Shown here: positions 5,588-9,945 of the stretch, in pieces
Numbering within the stretch: position 1 is the first letter of the stretch
Layout: every line of letters begins with the position of its first letter
NCBI GenBank assembly: GCA_025352185.1
Contig: JANXTV010000527.1
Coordinates: 1 to 9,945 of the forward strand
DNA from: Oligoflexia bacterium
Lineage (GTDB): Bacteria; Bdellovibrionota; UBA1018
Reading direction: 5' to 3'
DNA: 9,945 nt
Notes under the pieces: generated by a model
Seen by the model: the letters and a program-made list of their open reading frames with translations, nothing else
What the model was told of the DNA's origin: nothing
Database searches by the model: none
Made by a program: the position numbers and the translations under genes

Positions 5588-6730
5588 ATGAAAAAAGATT
5601 ATTACGATTTACTCGGAGTAGAAAAAAGTGCAAACGCCGATGAGCTGAAGAAGGCTTACCGGAAGAAGGCGATTCAATTCCATCCGGATAAAAACCCCGG
5701 CGATAAAGCGGCGGAAGAAAAGTTTAAGGAAGTATCGGAAGCCTACGAAGTTCTGAACGACCCGAAGAAAAAACAGGCCTACGATCAGTTTGGCCACGCG
5801 GCGTTCAGCCAGGGCGGCGGCGGCCAGGGTCCGTTCGGCGGTGGTGGAGGATTCGAAGGATTTGCCGGCGGCGCTTCGATGAACGATATTTTCGGGGATA
5901 TCTTTGGAGATATGTTCGGGGGCGCGCGCGGACGCGGCGGACGCCGAACCCGCGGAGTACCCGGTGCGGATATTCGGACCCAAGTCGATATCACCTTCGA
6001 AGAAGCGGCCCGCGGTGCCGAAAAAGTGATTACCATTCCCCGTACCGTCGGGTGCGATACCTGTAAGGGCACCGGAGCAAAACCGGGATCCACTCCCGAA
6101 ACCTGCCGGGGATGTCAGGGTCGCGGCGAAGTTCACTTCCAACAGGGGTTCTTCGCGATTTCGCGCCCGTGCGGCGAATGTAACGGGACCGGCCAGAAAA
6201 TTAAGGACCCATGCGGCGACTGCCGCGGGCTTGGAAAAATTAAAAAACGCTCCCAAATTGCCGTGAAAGTTCCCGCCGGAATCGATACCGGCCAACGGTT
6301 AAAACTGGCGAACGAAGGAGAAGCGGGCGAAGCCGGTGGGCCCCCGGGCGATCTCTACGTCGTGATTAACGTACTCGATCACGAGATTTTCACGCGGGAC
6401 GAAGCGGATATCCTCTGTGATGTCCCGATTACATTTGTCCAAGCGTCGCTCGGCGCCGACGTTGAAGTTCCGACCCTCGATGGTCGGGCAAAGGTAAAAA
6501 TTCCGGAAGGCACGCAGTCCCATAAAATTCTCCGACTGAAAGGGAAAGGACTGCCTTACGTCGGGTCCCCATCCCGCGGCGATCAGCTCGTCCGCGTGAT
6601 CGTGGAAACTCCGAGCCGACTCTCGAAGGATCAGAAGGAAATGCTCCGGAAATTCGAAGAATCGGGCATTGAACACACCCACCCCATGCATAAAAACTTC
6701 TTCGATAAGGTGAAGAACCTCTTCGATTAA
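5588..6730 (+). CDS. dnaJ: DnaJ, Hsp40 co-chaperone
   Basis: This 380-residue type I DnaJ has all its domains. The J domain (about 4-70) holds the HPD motif at 32-34 that stimulates DnaK ATPase. A Gly/Phe-rich region spans about 75-115 (GGGGFEGFAGG, DIFGDIFGDMFGG). The zinc-binding domain (about 156-217) has four intact CxxCxGxG repeats: CDTCKGTG, CRGCQGRG, CGECNGTG and CGDCRGLG. The C-terminal substrate-binding and dimerisation domains complete it. The ATG at 5588 gives the standard MKKDYYDLLGV start; a TTG three codons earlier (5579) is also in frame but less likely. The ribosome binding site is weak (GGA at 5581-5583). The gene lies 97 bases after dnaK behind a strong terminator, and no clear promoter is visible in the remaining 30 bases. 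Expression may therefore rely on read-through or on a promoter overlapping the terminator. Confidence 0.97.
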   Translation: MKKDYYDLLGVEKSANADELKKAYRKKAIQFHPDKNPGDKAAEEKFKEVSEAYEVLNDPKKKQAYDQFGHAAFSQGGGGQGPFGGGGGFEGFAGGASMNDIFGDIFGDMFGGARGRGGRRTRGVPGADIRTQVDITFEEAARGAEKVITIPRTVGCDTCKGTGAKPGSTPETCRGCQGRGEVHFQQGFFAISRPCGECNGTGQKIKDPCGDCRGLGKIKKRSQIAVKVPAGIDTGQRLKLANEGEAGEAGGPPGDLYVVINVLDHEIFTRDEADILCDVPITFVQASLGADVEVPTLDGRAKVKIPEGTQSHKILRLKGKGLPYVGSPSRGDQLVRVIVETPSRLSKDQKEMLRKFEESGIEHTHPMHKNFFDKVKNLFD

Positions 6731-6743
6731 GGATCCATTAATC
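6725..6743 (+). repeat. Inverted repeat spanning the dnaJ stop codon
   Basis: GATTAA (6725-6730) and TTAATC (6738-6743) are perfect complements around GGATCCA; the TAA stop is in the left arm. Next to it, GGTGTCGT (6746-6753) can pair with ACGA and CACC (6760-6763, 6766-6769) with a 2-base bulge. Neither is followed by a T tract, so no intrinsic terminator is claimed for dnaJ. Confidence 0.3.
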
Positions 6744-6818
6744 CCGGTGTCGTAACGAGACGAGTCACCGCCGATAAGGCGCGTGAAAATCTCTTAGTGT
6801 TCGGATAGCTTATAGGGC

Positions 6819-8738
6819 ATGACCCCCATTCGGTTTCGTCTTCTTGCCACTCTTCTCATCGCATTCTCCGCGTGCTCTTCCGGGCCGAAAGCGCCGACTA
6901 AAAATTTTGACTCCGGACGCGAGTACCAACCGAAAGCAGGACCGACGAAGAGCCAGCGGGCGCATGAGGAAAACGCGATCACGAAAGACGCCGATTACAT
7001 CGCGATGCAGGGACTTTATCAGAAGGGAAAGTATTCCGAGGCCATCGATCGTGCGACGGCGCTTGAGAAGCGGATTAAGTCTCCGCTCGCTCTCTCCTAC
7101 GTCAGAAACCTGAAGGGACTTTCCTATCTCGCGACTCGGAAACCCCTCCCCGCAATCGTCCAGTTCCAGCGCGCGCTCGACTACCAACCCCCGGAAGCCA
7201 TTAAGCCCTACCTCCAGTATAACCTCGCCGCATCTCTTACCGACGCCGACCAGGTGGACGACGCACTCGAGACCCTGAAGGATATTCACCCCGAAAACCT
7301 CAACGTCGAAACGCGCGCGAAATTTTACGCCGTTCGCGCAAAAAACCTGCTCGCAAAAACGGCTTGGGTTGAATCCGCGCGTTCAACCCTTGAAGCTTCC
7401 CGAAGTGCCGGGCCCACGAGCGGAAATAAATCCTCCTATATCGAGCTCCTCGACCGCGCCGTTTCCCAAGTCACGAAACAAGATGATCTATTAAAAATTC
7501 TCGCCGGACTCGAAGACTCTCCCCTCGCGGACCGCGTCCGGAACCGCGTGGCTCCGGGGCTGAATCTCGAAGCGCCATCCGTTACGACGTCGGGCGATTC
7601 ACGGACTATCGGTCTTCTCCTCCCCCTTTCGGGCCGCTTTGCCGATTTTGGTTCGCGCGTTCTTTCGGCGATCACGCTTTCGTTAAAACTTTACGATCCG
7701 GTCGGTACGGAGTTTAAACTTGAAATCGAAGATACCGGCGACACCGTCGAACAAACGATCCGCGCCTTAAATCGCCTCGCAAACGAACGGCACGCCGCGG
7801 TCGTGATCGGCCCCCTCCTTTCGAAAGGGATTGACCAAGTCACGGCCCGCGCGGAAACGCTCGGCATCCCACTCATTTCGATCACCCAGCAACCGGGAGC
7901 TCCCGGAGAATACGTGATTTCAGCGGGCCTGACTCCAAAGATGCAGGCCACGGAGGTGGCCCGAGTCGCGATCCAGAAGCTCGGATTAAAACGGTTCGCG
8001 ATCATCCATCCCCGCGATAAATTTGGGGAGCAGTACTCACAGAGTTATTGGGATGCGGTCGAGTCCCTCGGCGGGAAAGTAGTCGGGATTGAATCCTACG
8101 CTTCGGGAGAAACGGATTTCCGCCAGGTCATCGATCGCCTGGTCGGAACGTATTACACCGAGGCCAGGGCCCGCGAGGTCGAGGCGCTGACGAAGCAGCG
8201 GGAGGAAATGAAAATCACGAAGAAAACGAGGAAGACGACCCAGTACTTCGATCTTCCTCCAATTATCGAATTCGACGCCGTCTTCATCCCGGATGAACCG
8301 AAAGTCGTCGGGCAGGTTCTTCCCACTTTCGCCTACCGCGACGTCGATAAAGTTAAATTTCTCGGAATTTCGACCTGGAACTCACCGGAACTCGTGAAAC
8401 GCGCCCAAGCCTTCGCGGAAGGATCGGTTTTTGTCGACGGACTCTTTCTCGACTCCGACTCTGTTTCGGCCCAAAAATTTATCACCCGCTTCCAACGCGA
8501 TTCGGGCGAACCCCCTTCCACGATCGAGGCTATGGCTTACGACGCCGGCCTCGCGGTCGAGACGGCGCTTCGCGATCTTCCGGTCGGAATGGTGTCCCGA
8601 AGCGACGTAAAGAGCCGCCTCCGCGCGATTTCAGAACTTCCCGGCGCGACTGGAAAACTCACCTTCCACGACGGTGAGTTTTCACGAAACCTCACCCTAC
8701 TCACGGTTAAGGGCGGAAAAATCGTCGAACTTCGGTAG
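6819..8738 (+). CDS. LpoA-like lipoprotein: helical repeats plus periplasmic binding-protein fold
   Basis: This 639-residue protein begins with a lipoprotein signal (MTPIRFRLLATLLIAFSAC), with Cys19 as the lipidated residue and Ser at +2, which favours the outer membrane. Residues about 55-235 are helical and TPR-like (paired patterns such as GLYQKGKYSEAIDRA and AIVQFQRALDYQ). From about 263 to the end there is a type I periplasmic binding-protein fold (TIGLLLPLSGRFADFGSRVLSAI, VVIGPLLSKGIDQV, FAIIHPRDKFGEQYSQSYWDAV). This pairing is that of LpoA, which activates penicillin-binding protein 1A from the outer membrane; related bacterial proteins are annotated as penicillin-binding protein activator. 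A charged insert at about 447-483 (TKQREEMKITKKTRKTT) interrupts the binding fold, as in related proteins. Role in peptidoglycan synthesis is inferred; an amino-acid ABC-type sensor is the alternative. No good ribosome binding site precedes the ATG. It converges on the basic-protein gene with 12 bases between stops. Confidence 0.85.
   Translation: MTPIRFRLLATLLIAFSACSSGPKAPTKNFDSGREYQPKAGPTKSQRAHEENAITKDADYIAMQGLYQKGKYSEAIDRATALEKRIKSPLALSYVRNLKGLSYLATRKPLPAIVQFQRALDYQPPEAIKPYLQYNLAASLTDADQVDDALETLKDIHPENLNVETRAKFYAVRAKNLLAKTAWVESARSTLEASRSAGPTSGNKSSYIELLDRAVSQVTKQDDLLKILAGLEDSPLADRVRNRVAPGLNLEAPSVTTSGDSRTIGLLLPLSGRFADFGSRVLSAITLSLKLYDPVGTEFKLEIEDTGDTVEQTIRALNRLANERHAAVVIGPLLSKGIDQVTARAETLGIPLISITQQPGAPGEYVISAGLTPKMQATEVARVAIQKLGLKRFAIIHPRDKFGEQYSQSYWDAVESLGGKVVGIESYASGETDFRQVIDRLVGTYYTEARAREVEALTKQREEMKITKKTRKTTQYFDLPPIIEFDAVFIPDEPKVVGQVLPTFAYRDVDKVKFLGISTWNSPELVKRAQAFAEGSVFVDGLFLDSDSVSAQKFITRFQRDSGEPPSTIEAMAYDAGLAVETALRDLPVGMVSRSDVKSRLRAISELPGATGKLTFHDGEFSRNLTLLTVKGGKIVELR
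8653..8683. terminator. Candidate bidirectional terminator inside the lipoprotein gene
   Basis: GAAAACTCACC (8653-8663) and GGTGAGTTTTC (8673-8683) are perfect 11-base complements with a 9-base loop. The arms carry A4 and T4 at their outer ends, so either strand gives a hairpin ending in U residues. On the minus strand it lies 68 bases past the stop of the basic-protein gene, a good place for its terminator. On the plus strand it is within coding sequence for GKLTFHDGEFS, where translating ribosomes would prevent it folding. Confidence 0.45.
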
Positions 8739-8750
8739 TTAAATGGGAGC

Positions 8751-9629
8751 TCAGTCGGCGCCCGGGGTGTGCATCGGATCCGCGCCCGAATGAATATCGA
8801 ATGCATCGGGCTCACGGGGTGCACCCGTTTCCGCCTTAAGCGCGGCGGCGTTCGAAGCCTCCGCCGGCGGGGCGGGAGCCGCTACCGCGGCCGGTTCCCG
8901 TTGCTCTACGGGTTTCGGTTCGGAGTTATCGAGGGGCTCGGAAAGACTCGGTTTCAGGGCGGCGGGGCGAGTACCCGGATCCTCCATGACGATGGTCTTA
9001 TTCGACTTACGCACCCGCGTGCTCGGAATCGAGATGAACGGCATATCCTTTTCGTGCGGAGTTTCCCGAGCGTAGGGAAGGCGCTCGTCATCGGCAGTCG
9101 CCCGTTCGAATTCTTTTTCGCTCACCCGACGGGTGAGTGGCTTCACTGAGGAATGCCGACGGGTCGAGGTCGGTCGGCGAGAACTCGAACGTACGGACGC
9201 GGGACGGCGAGGAGCCGCACGACCCTGGGAGGCGTGGGTTTTTCCTCGTTTAACTGAGTGAGCCGGGACTTTCTTTCGGGACGATTTCTGCTGAGCCGGC
9301 TTTCGTGCCGTGCGCTGGGGCGTATATCCGCGCTGAGGAGCGCGGGACTTCGTTTTGATCGACGCGGGAGCCCGATTTTTTTGGTGGTTCGACTTCGAGT
9401 GGGCGGCCACTACTCGCTTCGAGGTCGCTTTAGATTTTGCCTTCGCGGTTAATTTCCTCTTCGTCGATTTTTTCGGAGCCGGAGTGCCGTCCGTGTCGTA
9501 CTCCCCTTCCCGGACATATTTAGAAACGTCCTTCCGAGTGAGTGCCTTCGACTTTGCTTCCGCATTCGAAAGACCTAATCCCGTCACGCTGAGTAGAGTG
9601 AGTAAACCGATAATCGTTTTTAGCCGCAT
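8751..9629 (-). CDS. Exported highly basic low-complexity protein, unknown function
   Basis: From the ATG at 9629 this is a 292-residue protein. It has a clear Sec signal peptide (1-25, MRLKTIIGLLTLLSVTGLGLSNAEA, cut before KSK) and is preceded at 9 bases by AAGAGG (9639-9644, minus strand). An ATG at 9686 would add 19 charged residues before the signal peptide, so it is rejected. Mature residues about 52-168 contain 38 Lys or Arg and no Asp or Glu, with many Ser, Ala, Pro and Thr, resembling histone H1-like tails. The remaining C-terminal part (about 169-292) switches to acidic and Pro/Ala/Glu-rich sequence, so the protein has a strong charge asymmetry. No catalytic domain is recognised. Binding to nucleic acid, lipopolysaccharide, teichoic or peptidoglycan polymers outside the inner membrane is possible but unproven. 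It stands next to the LpoA-like gene and diverges from another exported protein. Confidence 0.75.
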   Translation of the reverse strand: MRLKTIIGLLTLLSVTGLGLSNAEAKSKALTRKDVSKYVREGEYDTDGTPAPKKSTKRKLTAKAKSKATSKRVVAAHSKSNHQKNRAPASIKTKSRAPQRGYTPQRTARKPAQQKSSRKKVPAHSVKRGKTHASQGRAAPRRPASVRSSSRRPTSTRRHSSVKPLTRRVSEKEFERATADDERLPYARETPHEKDMPFISIPSTRVRKSNKTIVMEDPGTRPAALKPSLSEPLDNSEPKPVEQREPAAVAAPAPPAEASNAAALKAETGAPREPDAFDIHSGADPMHTPGAD

Positions 9630-9770
9630 ATCCTTAGACCTCTTGGTCTTCTCTTCGACAAATTCTGAACCTTTCTCGAGTGCCATCTTTTTGGCGGTCG
9701 TCGAAGGGGACCCGTGAGTTCACCTATCGTGCCCTCCACTCGTAATTTTTGTTCCCAGAGTCGCTAAAAC

Positions 9771-9801
9771 CTGAAAATCTAAGGATAACGTGTAGTTTAA
9801 T
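9771..9801 (+). promoter_or_regulatory. Weak candidate promoter for the last gene
   Basis: TTTAAT (9796-9801) matches five of six -10 bases. The best upstream partner, CTGAAA (9771-9776), matches four of six -35 bases but is 19 bases away. The rest of the 187-base divergent gap (9630-9816) shows nothing else I can support. Confidence 0.25.
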
Positions 9802-9816
9802 CCCCGGACGAATCGA

Positions 9817-9945
9817 ATGCGAGTGCGGACTCTCCCATCCCTGCAGACTACTCCCCCGAGAACCTTCATCCGTGTTCTCTTTTTACTCACGATTCTTGCC
9901 GAAATCTCCGTGTCCGCGCGCGCAGAAGAAATTCCGAACGTTGAG
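9817..9945 (+). CDS. N-terminal part of an exported protein (cut by window end)
   Basis: An ATG at 9817 opens a frame that runs without a stop to the window edge (43 codons). The product starts MRVRTLPSLQTTPPRT, then a hydrophobic core (FIRVLFLLTILAEISV), and an Ala-x-Ala type site (SARA) before EEIPNVE: a Sec signal peptide with a rather long n-region. A TAG in frame at 9793-9795 limits the start. GGA (9806-9808) 8 bases upstream is a weak ribosome binding site. Too little of the mature protein is present to name it. It diverges from the basic exported protein. Confidence 0.6.
   Translation, partial: MRVRTLPSLQTTPPRTFIRVLFLLTILAEISVSARAEEIPNVE

Noticed and set aside
5814..5950. GGC-rich repeat tract in dnaJ
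   Set aside because: It encodes the normal Gly/Phe-rich linker of DnaJ, so the repetition is explained by protein sequence.
6746..6781. Terminator after dnaJ
   Set aside because: Two small stems can form (6746-6769 and 6769-6781), but the first is bulged, the second has only 4 bp, and no T tract follows.
8769..9149. 126-codon plus-strand frame and a 120-codon frame at 9355-9717
   Set aside because: Both are antisense to the signal-peptide-bearing basic protein and arise from its Arg/Ser/Ala-rich codons; no domain or ribosome binding site supports them.
9630..9686. Earlier ATG for the basic exported protein
   Set aside because: It would put 19 charged residues before a complete signal peptide; the ATG at 9629 has AAGAGG at 9 bases.
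1..9945. CRISPR array, tRNA, rRNA, insertion sequence or prophage gene
   Set aside because: No regularly spaced direct repeats, cloverleaf-like sequence, transposase, integrase or terminal inverted repeats were seen on reading both strands.

Overview
The window is a compact, gene-dense stretch of bacterial chromosome with clearly Gram-negative (diderm) traits: an outer-membrane-type lipoprotein related to LpoA, several Sec signal peptides, and a protein made of the periplasmic domains of a secretin. GC content is moderate to high, third codon positions favour C and G, and GTG starts are common. There is no sign of recent mobile DNA: no transposase, integrase, CRISPR array, tRNA or rRNA. Bdellovibrionota or another deltaproteobacterium-like lineage would fit, but that placement is inference and not proven by the sequence.

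Layout. Bases 1-64 hold the tail of an upstream gene. hemW follows on the plus strand (77-1207). It converges on, and overlaps by 23 bp, a minus-strand membrane protein of the ceramidase/CREST type (1185-1943). Upstream of that on the minus strand lies an exported protein with secretin-like N0 and N1 domains but no pore domain (1994-2692). A divergent control region (2693-2934) carries a perfect 9-bp inverted repeat. It precedes the plus-strand chaperone cluster grpE (2935-3462), dnaK (3553-5490) and dnaJ (5588-6730). A strong intrinsic terminator lies between dnaK and dnaJ. An LpoA-like lipoprotein gene follows (6819-8738). It converges on a minus-strand gene for an exported, extremely basic low-complexity protein (8751-9629). 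The window ends inside a divergently transcribed gene that starts with a signal peptide (9817 to the edge).

Functional logic. GrpE, DnaK and DnaJ form the cytosolic Hsp70 folding machine. Here grpE and dnaK each have a TTGACA element, and dnaJ lies behind a terminator, so DnaJ output may be set separately. The flanking genes mostly concern the envelope: a membrane hydrolase-like protein, a periplasmic secretin-domain protein, a cell-wall synthase activator candidate and two exported proteins of unknown role.

No whole new system is evident. The points most worth a second look are: (1) dnaK chooses T-ending codons almost only when the next codon starts with A; (2) the ceramidase-like gene looks leaderless, with an extended -10 placed so that +1 is the first base of the GTG; (3) the secretin-domain protein lacks a pore; (4) the exported protein has a 117-residue stretch with 38 Lys/Arg and no Asp/Glu; (5) several stop codons sit in the loops of small hairpins.
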